From Pseudorhodoferax soli (GTDB lineage Bacteria > Pseudomonadota > Gammaproteobacteria > Burkholderiales > Burkholderiaceae_C), in NCBI RefSeq assembly GCF_003337555.1, contig NZ_QPJK01000001.1, forward strand, positions 868,001 to 932,000: a DNA stretch of 64,000 bases, given 5' to 3'. This document shows, piece by piece, positions 1-10,089 of this stretch. The number at the start of each line of letters is the position of its first letter. Position 1 is the stretch's first letter. A program made the translations under genes and the position numbers. The notes beneath the pieces are model-generated. The model worked only from the letters and a program-made list of their open reading frames with translations, ran no database searches and had not been told where the DNA came from.

Positions 1-1
1 C

Positions 2-1621
2 GACGATCCCGTGGCCTGCGCCGACCTCAACGGCATGGCCGTGGCCGCCAGCGCCATCGGCCTGCGCACCCAGGGGGCCACGGTCACGAGCACCGCGGTC
101 GTACCCGCAGCCGGCAGCGGCGCCACGGCGGTCGGCGCGTACTGCAAGGTGCTGGGCAGCATCCAGCCGGTGGACAGCAACGCCCCCAAGATCCTGTTCC
201 AGGTCAACCTGCCCACCAGCTGGAACGGCAAGGCCATGATGTTCGGCGGCGGGGGCTACAACGGCACCATCGCCACCGGCGTGGGCAATGTGCCGGCCGG
301 CCCGGTCGACCGGCCCGTGCCGCTGGGCCGCGGCTACGCCACCTTCGGCAGCGACTCGGGCCACCAGGCCAATGCCGACGGCAGCCGCGACGGCCGCTTC
401 GGCGCCAACGACGAGGCGCTCAACAACTTCGCCGGCGACGCGCTCAAGAAGACGCTGGACGTGGCCAAGGCCATCATCCGCAAGCACTACGTCGAGGCGC
501 CCAGGCGCACCTACTTCGCGGGCGGTTCCACCGGCGGGCGCGAGGCGCTGCTGGCCGTCAGCAACTGGCCGCAGGATTTCGATGGCGCCATCGTGCTGTA
601 CCCGGCCTGGAACGCCGCCGCGCTGGACCTGCAGTTCGGCCGCATCACGCGCCAGCTGGCGCAGCCCGGCGCCTACCCGAGCCGGGCCAAGCGCCAGCTG
701 GCCTACAACGCAGCGCTGGCGGCCTGCGACGGGCTGGACGGCGTGAGCGACGGCCTGATCAGCAACATGCCCGCCTGCAACACCAGCTTCAACCTGGCCA
801 GCGCGACGGTCAATGGTGCACCCGTGCGCTGCGCTGGCGGCGCGGAGCTGGGCGACAGCTGCCTGTCGGACGCGCAGATCGCCTCGTTCAACACCTTCAA
901 CACCCCCCTGGTACTGCCCTATGCACTGGCGAGCGGCGAGACCACCTACCCCGGCTTCAACACCTGGGGCACGGACTTCGGCAACCCTGGCAGCAGCCCG
1001 CTGCAGCCCACGGTGCTGACGCTGTCGCTGGGCACCGAGCAGCCGGCCAACCCGATGCCGGCCGTCACGGCCGCCACCATGCCGCCCTACGGCAGCACCT
1101 TCTGGGACCAGTGGGTGAAGTACTTCGTCACGCGCGACGCCGGCTTCAACTCGCTGACGCTGGACCCGCAGGCACCGGGCCCATGGCAGGCCCGCATCGT
1201 CGCGCTGACCGGCGTGCAGGACGCGAACAAGACCGACCTGTCGGCCTTCCGCGCGCGGGGCGGCAAGATCCTCATGGCGCACGGCGCGCACGACGCGCTG
1301 GTCAGCACGCGCGCCACCCAGCAGTACTGGGCGCGCGTGCGCAACGCCATGGGCGCGGCCACGGTGGACAGCTTCATGCGCTACTACGAGATCCCCGGCT
1401 ACGGCCACGCCGCCAGCAGCGTGTTCAACGCCGCCTGGGATTCGCTCACCACGCTGGAGAACTGGGTCGAGCGCGGCACCGTCCCGCCGGCCCAGACCGT
1501 GGCCGATACGGCCGGCGTGCCCGGCCGCACGCGCCCGCTGTGCGACTACCCGGCCTGGCCGCGCTACCGCGGTGCGGGCGACGTGAACCTGGCGCAAAAC
1601 TACAACTGCGCCACACCCTAG
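2..1621 (+). CDS. Tannase/feruloyl esterase family hydrolase, 5' truncated
   Basis: The frame is open from the left edge, so the N-terminus and any export signal lie outside the window. The family hydrolyses ester bonds of plant phenolics and related esters and is normally exported. Visible catalytic elements, counted from the GTG at 11: nucleophile elbow GGSTGGRE with Ser near residue 173, likely acid Asp near 428 (HGAHDAL) and His near 467 (GYGHA). Most family members have Cys directly before the Ser and after the His (the CS-D-HC disulfide); here those residues are Gly and Ala, so that bond cannot form. The substrate cannot be inferred. Nothing here suggests an operon with the thioesterase gene 93 bp downstream. 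Confidence 0.88.
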   Translation, partial: DDPVACADLNGMAVAASAIGLRTQGATVTSTAVVPAAGSGATAVGAYCKVLGSIQPVDSNAPKILFQVNLPTSWNGKAMMFGGGGYNGTIATGVGNVPAGPVDRPVPLGRGYATFGSDSGHQANADGSRDGRFGANDEALNNFAGDALKKTLDVAKAIIRKHYVEAPRRTYFAGGSTGGREALLAVSNWPQDFDGAIVLYPAWNAAALDLQFGRITRQLAQPGAYPSRAKRQLAYNAALAACDGLDGVSDGLISNMPACNTSFNLASATVNGAPVRCAGGAELGDSCLSDAQIASFNTFNTPLVLPYALASGETTYPGFNTWGTDFGNPGSSPLQPTVLTLSLGTEQPANPMPAVTAATMPPYGSTFWDQWVKYFVTRDAGFNSLTLDPQAPGPWQARIVALTGVQDANKTDLSAFRARGGKILMAHGAHDALVSTRATQQYWARVRNAMGAATVDSFMRYYEIPGYGHAASSVFNAAWDSLTTLENWVERGTVPPAQTVADTAGVPGRTRPLCDYPAWPRYRGAGDVNLAQNYNCATP

Positions 1622-1714
1622 TGCAGGGGGGCGTCTGCCGCTGTCGCAGCACTGACAGCCGAGCGCCCGGCCCTACCCTAGATTCCAAAGCCAACTCTTG
1701 CTTGGAGTCGAGCG

Positions 1715-2146
1715 ATGAATCCAGACGTGATCGCACTGGTGCGGAAGATCAATGCGTCCGCAGAGTTCAACCGCTGGTGCGGCTTTGAAGTCGTGTCCGC
1801 CGTGCCGGGCGCAGTCGAGCTGGCCATGCAGTGGCGCAAGGAGGCTGGGCAGTATTCGGGCTTCCTCCACGCAGGCGTCGTGGGCGCGCTCATCGACACC
1901 GCCTGTGGCTTTGCCGCCGCGACGGTGGCCGGACCGCGATTGCTTGCCGCCCACTTCTCGGTCAACTGCTTGCGCCCCGCTTTGGGGGAGCGCTTTGTTG
2001 CGAGAGCCCGTGTCGTCAAGCCAGGCAAGCAGCAGGTGTTCACCGCATGCGAGCTGTCTGCGGTCGAGAACGGAGCGGAGAAGTTGGTCGCTACGGGGGA
2101 GACGCTGCTCACGGTGCTGGCAGGTGAGGCCCCACCGGAACGTTGA
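1715..2146 (+). CDS. PaaI-type hotdog-fold acyl-CoA thioesterase
   Basis: A 143-residue single hotdog domain, the normal size for the PaaI/YdiI group, which hydrolyses acyl- or aryl-CoA thioesters in the cytoplasm. The segment GFLHAGVVGALIDTACG (about residues 49-65) matches the family's conserved turn and central helix, with the Asp of ALIDTA in the usual catalytic position and a following strand LLAAHFSVNCLRP. The ATG at 1715 follows GGAG at about 1703-1706. The gene stands alone between the esterase and the convergent efflux operon. The acyl substrate is unknown. Confidence 0.85.
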   Translation: MNPDVIALVRKINASAEFNRWCGFEVVSAVPGAVELAMQWRKEAGQYSGFLHAGVVGALIDTACGFAAATVAGPRLLAAHFSVNCLRPALGERFVARARVVKPGKQQVFTACELSAVENGAEKLVATGETLLTVLAGEAPPER

Positions 2147-2151
2147 CGGAC

Positions 2152-2167
2152 ACGGGCGATTGCCCGT
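2152..2167. terminator. Short hairpin between convergent genes
   Basis: ACGGGC-GATT-GCCCGT is a perfect 6-bp stem just after the thioesterase stop codon and before the convergent end of the efflux operon. There is no T-run, so termination is only a guess. Confidence 0.3.
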
Positions 2168-2224
2168 ACGTGCAATCGGCGTTGGCAGAGGGTCGAAGGG
2201 CGCTGCAGGCACCCGACGTGGGCC

Positions 2225-3643
2225 TCAGGGCTGGCGCAGCCAGTCCGCCTCCCAGCCGCCGCCCAGCGCCTGGATCAACGAGACGGCTGCCGTCTGCCTG
2301 GCCAGCTGCACCTGGGCCAGCGTGCGCCGCGCACTGAGCGCCGAGGCCTGGGCGCTCACCACCTCGCTGTAGCCGACCTGGCCGGCGCGGTAGCGGTTCA
2401 GCATCTGCTGCTCCGTGCGGTCGGCCGCCTGCGAGGCGGCGCGGCGCAGGCCCTCCTGCTCGGCCAGCGCGGCCGTGGCGCTCAACTGGTCCTCCACGTC
2501 CTGGAAAGCCGCCAGCACGGTCTGGCGGTAGGCCGCGACACTGGCCGCATGGGCGGCCAGCGCTGCGTCGGTGGCCGCGTCGCGCGCGCCGCCGTCGAAC
2601 ACCGTCTGCGCCACCGACACGCCCAGCGCCCACAGCAGGCTGGAGGCACTGAACAGATCGCCCACGCGGCTGGCACTGCCGCCGATGCTGCCCGACAAGG
2701 CGATGCTGGGGTAGTAGGCCGCGCGCGCGATGCCGATCTGCGCGTTGGCACGCGCCACTGCGCGCTCGGCGCCCGCGATGTCGGGCCGGCGCTGCAACAG
2801 CAGCGAAGGCAGGCCCGTGGGCACGGCCGGCACCACGGGGCGCCAGGCCGCGGGCGCAATGGCGAACTCCGCCGGCACCACACCCACCAGCACCGCGATG
2901 GCGTGCTCGTAGGTCGCGCGCGAGCGCCGCAGCGCCACGCGCTCGGCCTGGGCACCCAGCAGCTGGGTCTGGGCCTGCAGCACATCGGTCTGGGCCGCGA
3001 TGCCCGCGTCGTAGCGGTTGCGCGTGATCGCGAGTGCGCGGTCGTAGCCGGCGATGGTCTCGTCGAGCAGCACGGTCTCGGCATCGGCCTCGCGCAGCGC
3101 CAGGTAGTTGGCCGCCAGCGCGCCGATGGACGAGAGCCGCGCCGAGGCCAGGTCGGCCGCGCTGGCCTGGGCGTTCGCCTGGGCGCTGTTGACGGCCTCG
3201 TCGAGCCGGCCCCACAGGTCGGGCGACCAGTCGGCCGCCACGCTGGCCGCGTACGAGCGGCTGGACGCCGCACCGCCGCGCACCGGCCCGCTGCGGCGCG
3301 CGCTGCCCTCCAGCGACAAGGTGGGCAGCAGCGCCGCCTGCTGCTCGCGCACCAGGGCCTGGGCCTGCGCGTAGTTGGCCACGGCCGCGGCGATGTTCTG
3401 GTTGGACACCTGCACGCGCGCGGCCAGTGCGTCGAGTTGCGGATCGCCGAAGCGCGCCCACCAGTCGCCGCGGTCCAGCGCGTCGCCGGGCTGGGCCGGC
3501 AGCCAGCCGTCGGCGGCCGGCGCCTCCTTGAAGGCGGCGGCAAAACCCGGATCGGGCCGCGTGTAGCGCGGACCCACGGCGCAGCCAGCCAGCACGGCGG
3601 GCAGCGCGAGGAGAAGAAGGCGGCGGGGCAGCATCGGCATCAT
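2225..3643 (-). CDS. NodT-type RND outer-membrane efflux lipoprotein
   Basis: A 472-residue TolC-like outer-membrane channel of the NodT/OprM family, the exit duct of the adjacent RND pump. The N-terminus is a lipoprotein signal with lipobox LAGC (Cys 21 from the first Met), then the typical mature start AVGPRYTRP. Two outer-membrane-efflux repeats follow, with recurring LA..NY and Q..L..A..RY helices. Two other Met codons follow at 3640 and 3634; I chose the first because its ATGA overlaps the stop of the upstream pump gene, suggesting translational coupling. It is the last gene of a four-gene minus-strand operon. Confidence 0.93.
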   Translation of the reverse strand: MMPMLPRRLLLLALPAVLAGCAVGPRYTRPDPGFAAAFKEAPAADGWLPAQPGDALDRGDWWARFGDPQLDALAARVQVSNQNIAAAVANYAQAQALVREQQAALLPTLSLEGSARRSGPVRGGAASSRSYAASVAADWSPDLWGRLDEAVNSAQANAQASAADLASARLSSIGALAANYLALREADAETVLLDETIAGYDRALAITRNRYDAGIAAQTDVLQAQTQLLGAQAERVALRRSRATYEHAIAVLVGVVPAEFAIAPAAWRPVVPAVPTGLPSLLLQRRPDIAGAERAVARANAQIGIARAAYYPSIALSGSIGGSASRVGDLFSASSLLWALGVSVAQTVFDGGARDAATDAALAAHAASVAAYRQTVLAAFQDVEDQLSATAALAEQEGLRRAASQAADRTEQQMLNRYRAGQVGYSEVVSAQASALSARRTLAQVQLARQTAAVSLIQALGGGWEADWLRQP

Positions 3644-6600
3644 GGGGTGCGGGCGAGCAGGCGGTCGTTGGCGGCCGGGCGGCGCAGCTTGTCCAGCAGC
3701 ACGTAGACCACGGGCACGGTCAACAGGGTCAGCAGCTGGCTCGCGATCAGGCCGCCGACGATGGTCACGCCCAGCGGCTGGCGCAGCTCGGCGCCCTGGC
3801 CGAAGCCCAGCGCCAGCGGCAGCGCGCCCAGGGCGGCGGCCAGCGTGGTCATGAGGATGGGCCGAAAGCGCAGCAGGCAGGCCTCGCGCACCGCGTCCAG
3901 CGCCGACAGGCCGCGCGCGCGCTGCGCCTCCAGCGCGAAGTCGATGATCATGATGGCGTTCTTCTTGACGATGCCGATCAACAGGAACAAGCCGATCAAC
4001 GCAATGATCGTCATCTCCATGCGGAACAGCAGCAGCCCGAGCACCGCACCCACCCCAGCCGAGGGCAGCGTGCTGAGCACCGTGATCGGGTGGATGAGGC
4101 TCTCGTACAGCACGCCCAGCACGATGTAGATCACCACGATGGCGGCCACGATCAGCAGCGTCTGCTGGCCGCCCGTGTCCTGCGCCGCGCGCGCCGTGCC
4201 GGCGAAGCTGCCGCGCACGTTGACCGGCATGGCGATGTCGTTCTCCGCCTGCTTGACCAGTTGCTGCGCCTCGGCCAGCGTCACACTCTCGGCCAGGCCG
4301 AACGAGATGGTGCTGGAGAGCTCGGTGTCGTCGTGGCTGATGGAACTCGGCACGGCGCGCTCGCCCACGCGCACGAAGGCCGACAGCGGCACCATGGTGG
4401 TGGTGCTGGTGGCCAGGGCCTGGCCGGCCGAGGAATTGCGCGAGGCCGGGTTTGCCGAGGACACGGTCGATGTGCCGGTGCTGCTGTCCGCGTTGGCCTG
4501 CACCGTGCTCGTGCTGGCGCGGCCGCTGCTGTCGGTCGTGGTGCTCACGGTGGACGGCACGTACAGGTCTTTCAACACCAGCGGCGCCTGCTGGAAGCGC
4601 GGCGCCCATTCCATGATCACCGAGTACTGGTTCAGGTCGTTGTAGATGGTCGCCACGGAGCGCTGGCCGAAGGCGTTGTACAGCGCGGCGTTGACGGCCG
4701 AGGTGCTGACGCCCAGCCGGGCGGCGGCATCGCGGTCGACCGAGACGAAGGTCTCCACGCCGTTGTCGGAGGATTCGCCGTCCACGTCGGTCAGCTGCGC
4801 CAGCTCGGCCATGCGGTCCGACAGCTTCTTGGACCAGTTGCGCAGGTCGGCCAGCGAATCGCTCTTGAGCGTGTACTGGTAGGTGGAGTTGCTCTGGCGC
4901 CCACCCATGCGCAGGTCCTGCACGGGGAACAGGAACACACGCAGCCCGGTCAGCTGGTTCAACTGCGGGCGCAACCGGTCGATCACGGCCTGCGTTTTCT
5001 CGGTGCGGCCCTGGTCCAGGGGCTTGAGGTTCACGAACATGAAGCCGCCACCGGCCCGGCCCCCACCGCTGAAGGCGATGACCGTGTCCACGGCCGGGTC
5101 GACGCGGATGATGTCCACGGCCTGCTTGAGCTTGTCGCGCAGCGCGCTGGACGAGATGCTCTGGTCGGCGCGGATGCCGGCGTTGAGCTGCCCGTTGTCC
5201 TGCTGCGGGTAGAAGCCCTTGGGCACGTGCATGAACAGCCAGACGTTCAGGCCGACCACCACGGCCAGCGAGAGCATCACCAGGCCCTTGCTCGCCAGCG
5301 CCCAGTCCAGGCTGTGGGCATAGACCCGCAGGCTCCAGGCCCACAGCCGTTCCGTGCCGCGCAGGAAGGGGCCGCTGATGCGGCCGGGCGGGCGCCGCTG
5401 GTACCAGGCCTCGCTGCGCAGCAGCATGGCGCACAGCATGGGCGTGGTGGTCAGCGAGATCATGAGCGAGATCAGCACCGCGGCCGACAGCGTGACCGCG
5501 AACTCCTGGAACAGCCGCCCGACCTGCCCGCCCATGAACAGCAGCGGGATGAACACCGCCACCAGCGACAGGCTGATCGACAGCACCGTGAAGCCGACCT
5601 CGCGCGCGCCCTGCAGCGCCGCGGCCATGCGGTCCATGCCGTCCTCGATGTGGCGCTGCGTGTTCTCCAGCACCACGATGGCGTCGTCCACCACGAAGCC
5701 GGTGGCCACCGTCAGCGCCATCAGCGACAGGTTGTTGAGCGAGAAGCCCAGCAGCCACATCACGCCGAAGGTGCCCAGCAGCGAGACCACGGTGGCCACG
5801 GCCGGGATGATGGTGGCGCGCGCACGGCGCAGGAACACGCCGACCACCAACACCACCAGCACCACCGACAGCATCAGCGTGAACTCCACCTCGTGCAGCG
5901 AGCCGCGGATGGAGTTGGTGCGGTCCGAGGCCACCTGCACGGCGATGTCCTGCGGCAACTGGGCGCGCAGTTCGGGCAGCAGGCGGCGCACGCTGTCCAC
6001 GGTCTCGATGATGTTGGCACCGGGCTCCTGGGTGACGAGCACGATCACGGCCGGCTTGCCGTTGAACAGGCCGACGGTGCGCGTGTTCTCCACGCTGTCG
6101 GCCACGTTGGCCACGTCCGACAGCTTCACCGGCGCGCCGTTGCGCCAGGCGATCACGAGGTCGCGGTAGTCGGCGGCGCGCAGGCCTGGTGCCGGCGTGT
6201 AGACCTGCAGGCGCCGGCCCTCGCCTTCGATCGCGCCCTTGGGCCGGTTGGCGTTGTTGGCCTGGATCGCGGCGCGCACGTCCTCGGTGCTGATGCCCAG
6301 CTGGTTCAGCGGGTACGGGTCGAGCTCCACGCGCACCGCCGGCAGCGAGCCGCCGCCGATCTCCACGTCGCCCACGCCCTCGACCTGCGACAGGCGCTGG
6401 CTCACGACGTTGGACACCGCGTCGTAGATCTGGCCCGGCGTGCGGGTCTCCGAGGTCAGCGCCAGGATGATGACGGGCGAGGCCGTGGGGTTGGCCTTGC
6501 GGTAGGTCGGGTTGCTGCGCAGCGTGCTGGGCAGGTCGGCGCGCGCGGCGTTGATGGCGGCCTGCACCTCGCGCGCGGCGGCATCGATGTTGCGGTTGAG

Positions 6601-6888
6601 GTCGAACTGCAGCGTCACACGCGTGGAGCCCGTGGAACTCGTGGAGGTCAGCTCGTTGACGCCCGGGATCACGCCGAGCCGGCGCTCCAGCGGCGTCGCC
6701 ACGCTGGAAGCCATGGTCGAGGGGCTGGCCCCGGCCAGGCTGGCGGAGACCGAGATCACCGGGTAGTCCACGCGCGGCAGCGGTGAGACCGGCAGCACGA
6801 AGAAGGCCAGGATGCCGGCCAGCGCCACACCGATGGTCAGCAGCACCGTGGCGATGGGCCGCTCGACGAAGGGCCGCGACAGGTTCAT
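3640..6888 (-). CDS. mdtC: RND efflux pump inner-membrane subunit, MdtC-like
   Basis: A 1082-residue proton-driven RND transporter, second of two consecutive pump genes; in MdtBC and MuxBC the two form a heterotrimer. It starts [17 protein letters not shown] and has the TM4 proton-relay pair in [17 protein letters not shown]. The C-terminal half shows [17 protein letters not shown] and [12 protein letters not shown], both standard. Odd: a Ser/Thr-rich low-complexity stretch of about 50 residues (about nt 4390-4560), between LYVPS and MVPLSAFVR in the second porter region, which I do not expect in family members. It overlaps both neighbours by ATGA. Substrates may include drugs or plant phenolics; this is not determinable here. 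Confidence 0.93.
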   Translation of the reverse strand: MNLSRPFVERPIATVLLTIGVALAGILAFFVLPVSPLPRVDYPVISVSASLAGASPSTMASSVATPLERRLGVIPGVNELTSTSSTGSTRVTLQFDLNRNIDAAAREVQAAINAARADLPSTLRSNPTYRKANPTASPVIILALTSETRTPGQIYDAVSNVVSQRLSQVEGVGDVEIGGGSLPAVRVELDPYPLNQLGISTEDVRAAIQANNANRPKGAIEGEGRRLQVYTPAPGLRAADYRDLVIAWRNGAPVKLSDVANVADSVENTRTVGLFNGKPAVIVLVTQEPGANIIETVDSVRRLLPELRAQLPQDIAVQVASDRTNSIRGSLHEVEFTLMLSVVLVVLVVGVFLRRARATIIPAVATVVSLLGTFGVMWLLGFSLNNLSLMALTVATGFVVDDAIVVLENTQRHIEDGMDRMAAALQGAREVGFTVLSISLSLVAVFIPLLFMGGQVGRLFQEFAVTLSAAVLISLMISLTTTPMLCAMLLRSEAWYQRRPPGRISGPFLRGTERLWAWSLRVYAHSLDWALASKGLVMLSLAVVVGLNVWLFMHVPKGFYPQQDNGQLNAGIRADQSISSSALRDKLKQAVDIIRVDPAVDTVIAFSGGGRAGGGFMFVNLKPLDQGRTEKTQAVIDRLRPQLNQLTGLRVFLFPVQDLRMGGRQSNSTYQYTLKSDSLADLRNWSKKLSDRMAELAQLTDVDGESSDNGVETFVSVDRDAAARLGVSTSAVNAALYNAFGQRSVATIYNDLNQYSVIMEWAPRFQQAPLVLKDLYVPSTVSTTTDSSGRASTSTVQANADSSTGTSTVSSANPASRNSSAGQALATSTTTMVPLSAFVRVGERAVPSSISHDDTELSSTISFGLAESVTLAEAQQLVKQAENDIAMPVNVRGSFAGTARAAQDTGGQQTLLIVAAIVVIYIVLGVLYESLIHPITVLSTLPSAGVGAVLGLLLFRMEMTIIALIGLFLLIGIVKKNAIMIIDFALEAQRARGLSALDAVREACLLRFRPILMTTLAAALGALPLALGFGQGAELRQPLGVTIVGGLIASQLLTLLTVPVVYVLLDKLRRPAANDRLLARTP

Positions 6889-9800
6889 GTGCCCGCCGCC
6901 CCGCGGCGCCGCGCGATGCGCTGTCCCACGCGGTCGAACGCCAGGTAGATCACCGGCGTGGTGAACAGGGTGAGGATCTGCGACAGCACCAGGCCACCGA
7001 AGATCGCAAGCCCCAGCGGCCGGCGCAGTTCGGCGCCCTCGCCCCAGCCGAACATCAGCGGCAGCGCGGCGAACAGCGCGGCCAGCGTGGTCATGAGGAT
7101 GGGCCGAAAGCGCAGCAGCGCGGCCTGGTGGATGGCCTCCTGCGGCGTCTTGCCCTGCTGGCGCTCGGCGTCGATGGCGAAGTCGATCATCATGATCGCG
7201 TTCTTCTTGACGATGCCGATCAGCAGGATGATGCCGATGATGCCGATCACGCCCAGGTCCTGGCCGCTCAGCATCAGCGCCAGCAGCGCGCCCACGCCGG
7301 CCGAGGGCAGCGTCGAGAGGATGGTCAGCGGGTGCACGTAGCTCTCGTACAGCACGCCCAGCACGATGTAGACGCAGACCACGGCCGCCAGGATCAGCCA
7401 GAGCTGGCTGGTCAGCGACTGCTCGTAAGCACCGGCGGCGCCCAGGAACTTCATGGAAATGCTGGGCGGCAGCCCGATCTCGGCTGCGGCCGCGCGGATG
7501 GACTGCACCGACCTGCCCAGCGCCGCGCCAGGCGCGGTGTCGAAGCCCACGGTGGCGGCCGGGTACTGCGCCACGCGCGTGACCTGCAGCGGCGAGAGCT
7601 GCTCGCGCACCGTGGCGAAGGACGACAGCGGCGTGGTGCCGCCGCTGCCCGTCCTCAGCTGCAGGTTGCCCAGGCCCTGCACCGAATCCAGGCCCTCGCG
7701 CTGCGCCTCCAGGATCACGCGGTACTGGTTGGTCTCGGTGAAGATGGTGGAGACGATGCGCTGGCCGAAGGCGCTGTAGAGCGCGTCGTCCACCGCGCTG
7801 GCGGTGACCGACAACCGCGCGGCCGTGCCGCGGTCGATGTCCACGTAGGCCGCCAGGCCCTGGGCGCCGGCGTCGGTGGTGGCGTTGCGCACGCGGTCGG
7901 CTAGGTCGGCGCCGTGCAGGCGCTCCACCAGCTTGCGCGCCCATTCGTTCACGAGCGCCGTGTCCACGCCTTCCAGCGAGAGGCGGAACTCGGTCGGGCC
8001 GGCCTCCGCGTCGATGGTCAGGTCCTGCGTGGGCTGCAGGTACAGCGTGACGCCGGCCACGGCCTCGCGCACGCGCTGGCGCAGCCTGTCCATGGTCTCT
8101 TGCTGGTTGCCGCGGTCGGCGCGCAGGTTCACCAGCATGTTGCCGGTGTTGAGGGACGTGTTGCTGGCGCCGTCCACGCCGACCACGGCCGACAGGCTGC
8201 GCACGGCAGGGTCGGCCAGGATGGCCATGGCGGCCGCCTGCTGCAGTTCGGCCATGCGCGCGTACGAGACATCCTGCGCGGCCTCCACGCGCACCTTGAG
8301 CTGGCCCGTGTCCTGCGTGGGAAACAGGCCCTTGGGGATCGCGATGTACAGCAGCACCGTGAGCACGAGCGTGGCCAGGGCCACCAGCAGCGTCAGCGGC
8401 TGGTGGCGCAGCACCCAGACCAGGCCGCGGTCGTAGCGACGGACCACCTTGTCGAAGAAGCGCTGCACGGCGTGGCCGAAGCGGTTGCCGGTCTCGGCCT
8501 CGGGCTTCAGCCAGCGCGCCGACATCATGGGCACCAGCGTCAGCGAGACCACGGCCGAGATCAGGATGGTGATGGCCAGCGTGACCGCGAACTCGCGGAA
8601 CAGCCGGCCCACCACGTCTTCCATGAACAGCAACGGGATCAGCACGGCGATCAGCGAGACCGTCAGCGAGATGATGGTGAAGCCGATCTGCGTCGCGCCC
8701 TTCAGCGCCGCGGCGAACGGCTTCTCGCCCTCCTCCAGGTAGCGCGCGATGTTCTCGATCATCACGATGGCATCGTCCACCACGAAGCCCGTGGCGATGG
8801 TCAGCGCCATCAGCGAGAGGTTGTTCAGCGAATAGCCCAGCAGGTACATGAGCCCGCAGGTGCCGATCAGCGAGATCGGCACGGCGATGCTGGCGATCAC
8901 GGTGGCGCGCAGGTTGTGCAGGAAGACGAAGATCACCAGCACCACGAGCAGCACCGCGAGCACGAGCTCCAGCTGCACGTGCTCGACCGAGGCGCGGATG
9001 CCGGTGGTGCGGTCCGACAGCACTTCCACGCGCAGCGACGCTGGCAGCGCAGCCTGCAGCTCGGGCAGTTGCTGCTTGATCGCGTCCACGGTGGCGATCA
9101 CGTTGGCGCCGGGCTGGCGCTGCACGTTCAGGATCACCGCGGGGCGCAGCATGGCCCCCACGCTCCCCGCTTCGCGAGGTTCGCTGCCCCCCGAGGGGGC
9201 GCTCGCCGCCTTGGGGCGGCCCGGCGGCGGCTCGACCTCGCCCTGGTCTTCCTTCAACGCCGCCCAGGCTCCCAGCTGCGCGTTCTCGGCGCCGTCCACC
9301 ACGCGCGCCACGTCGCGCATGCGCACGGGCGCGCCGTTCTTCCAGGCCACGATGAGGTTCTGGTAGTCGGCCGCGGTCAGCAGCTGGTCGTTGCTGTTGA
9401 TGCTGTAGGCGCGCGCCGGCCCGTCGAAGCTGCCCTTGGCGCTGTTGGCGTTGGCCGCGGCGATCACGGTGCGCAGGGTGTCGATGCCCAGGCCCACCGC
9501 GGCCAGTGCGTTGGTGTCGGCCTGGATGCGCACGGCGGGCCGCTGCCCGCCCGACAAGGTGACCAGGCCCACGCCGGCCACCTGGCTGATCTTTTGCGCC
9601 ATGCGCGTGTTGACGAGGTTTTGCACCTCGGTCAGCGGCATGCTGTCGCTGCCCACGGCCAGCGTCAGGATGGGCGCGTCGGCCGGGTTCACCTTGGCGT
9701 AGACCGGGGGCGCCGGCAGGTCCGCCGGCAGCAGCGAGTTGCCGGCGTTGATGGCGGCCTGCACCTGTTGCTCGGCCACGTCCAGCGTCTGGTCCAGGTC

Positions 9801-10085
9801 GAACTGCAGCGTGACGATGGAGACGCCCGCCGCACTGGTCGAGGCCATGCGGTTCAGGCCCGGCATCTGGCCGAACTGGCGCTCCAGCGGCGCGCTGACG
9901 GTGCGGCTCATCACCTCCGGGCTGGCACCTGGGTACAGGGTCTGCACCTGGATGGTCGGGTAGTCGACCTGCGGCAGCGCGGCCAGCGGCAGGAAGCGCA
10001 GGCCGACCAGGCCGGCCAGCACGATGGCCAGCATCAGCAGGCCCGTGGCGACGGGCCGCTCGATGAAGGGTCTGGACGGGCTCAT
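6885..10085 (-). CDS. mdtB: RND efflux pump inner-membrane subunit, MdtB-like
   Basis: A 1066-residue RND transporter, partner of the MdtC-like protein encoded next. It starts [19 protein letters not shown] and has the TM4 proton-relay motif [21 protein letters not shown]. Odd: in the first porter domain, between AQLGAWA and [13 protein letters not shown], lies an extra Pro/Gly/Glu-rich segment of about 35-40 residues. Its DNA (about 9155-9231) looks like a GC-rich dispersed intergenic repeat inserted in frame. The downstream frame is intact, so the gene is probably functional. It ends in an ATGA overlap with the mdtC-like start and begins 4 bp after the adaptor's stop. Confidence 0.93.
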   Translation of the reverse strand: MSPSRPFIERPVATGLLMLAIVLAGLVGLRFLPLAALPQVDYPTIQVQTLYPGASPEVMSRTVSAPLERQFGQMPGLNRMASTSAAGVSIVTLQFDLDQTLDVAEQQVQAAINAGNSLLPADLPAPPVYAKVNPADAPILTLAVGSDSMPLTEVQNLVNTRMAQKISQVAGVGLVTLSGGQRPAVRIQADTNALAAVGLGIDTLRTVIAAANANSAKGSFDGPARAYSINSNDQLLTAADYQNLIVAWKNGAPVRMRDVARVVDGAENAQLGAWAALKEDQGEVEPPPGRPKAASAPSGGSEPREAGSVGAMLRPAVILNVQRQPGANVIATVDAIKQQLPELQAALPASLRVEVLSDRTTGIRASVEHVQLELVLAVLLVVLVIFVFLHNLRATVIASIAVPISLIGTCGLMYLLGYSLNNLSLMALTIATGFVVDDAIVMIENIARYLEEGEKPFAAALKGATQIGFTIISLTVSLIAVLIPLLFMEDVVGRLFREFAVTLAITILISAVVSLTLVPMMSARWLKPEAETGNRFGHAVQRFFDKVVRRYDRGLVWVLRHQPLTLLVALATLVLTVLLYIAIPKGLFPTQDTGQLKVRVEAAQDVSYARMAELQQAAAMAILADPAVRSLSAVVGVDGASNTSLNTGNMLVNLRADRGNQQETMDRLRQRVREAVAGVTLYLQPTQDLTIDAEAGPTEFRLSLEGVDTALVNEWARKLVERLHGADLADRVRNATTDAGAQGLAAYVDIDRGTAARLSVTASAVDDALYSAFGQRIVSTIFTETNQYRVILEAQREGLDSVQGLGNLQLRTGSGGTTPLSSFATVREQLSPLQVTRVAQYPAATVGFDTAPGAALGRSVQSIRAAAAEIGLPPSISMKFLGAAGAYEQSLTSQLWLILAAVVCVYIVLGVLYESYVHPLTILSTLPSAGVGALLALMLSGQDLGVIGIIGIILLIGIVKKNAIMMIDFAIDAERQQGKTPQEAIHQAALLRFRPILMTTLAALFAALPLMFGWGEGAELRRPLGLAIFGGLVLSQILTLFTTPVIYLAFDRVGQRIARRRGAAGT
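9155..9231. repeat. GC-rich REP-like element inside the mdtB-like gene
   Basis: Two compact hairpins sit side by side: GCCCCC-CGA-GGGGGC (9186-9200) and GCCGCC-TTGG-GGCGGC (9205-9220), flanked by CCCCGCTTCGCGAGG. From memory, a very similar block recurs between genes in Comamonadaceae genomes. Here it is translated as part of a pump protein. I saw no second copy in this window, so the repeat status rests on recollection and needs a genome search. Confidence 0.55.
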
Positions 10086-10089
10086 GGAC

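Noticed and set aside
1681..1710. Imperfect hairpin TTCCAA...TTGGAG that could cover the GGAG before the thioesterase gene
   Set aside because: Only about five uninterrupted pairs with a bulge; too weak to claim, and there is no short ORF or promoter pattern as at the other two leaders.
4090..6786. Long open frame on the plus strand opposite the MdtC-like gene
   Set aside because: The translation is His/Arg/Gln-rich with no motifs, while the minus strand encodes a full RND pump. A GC-driven shadow.
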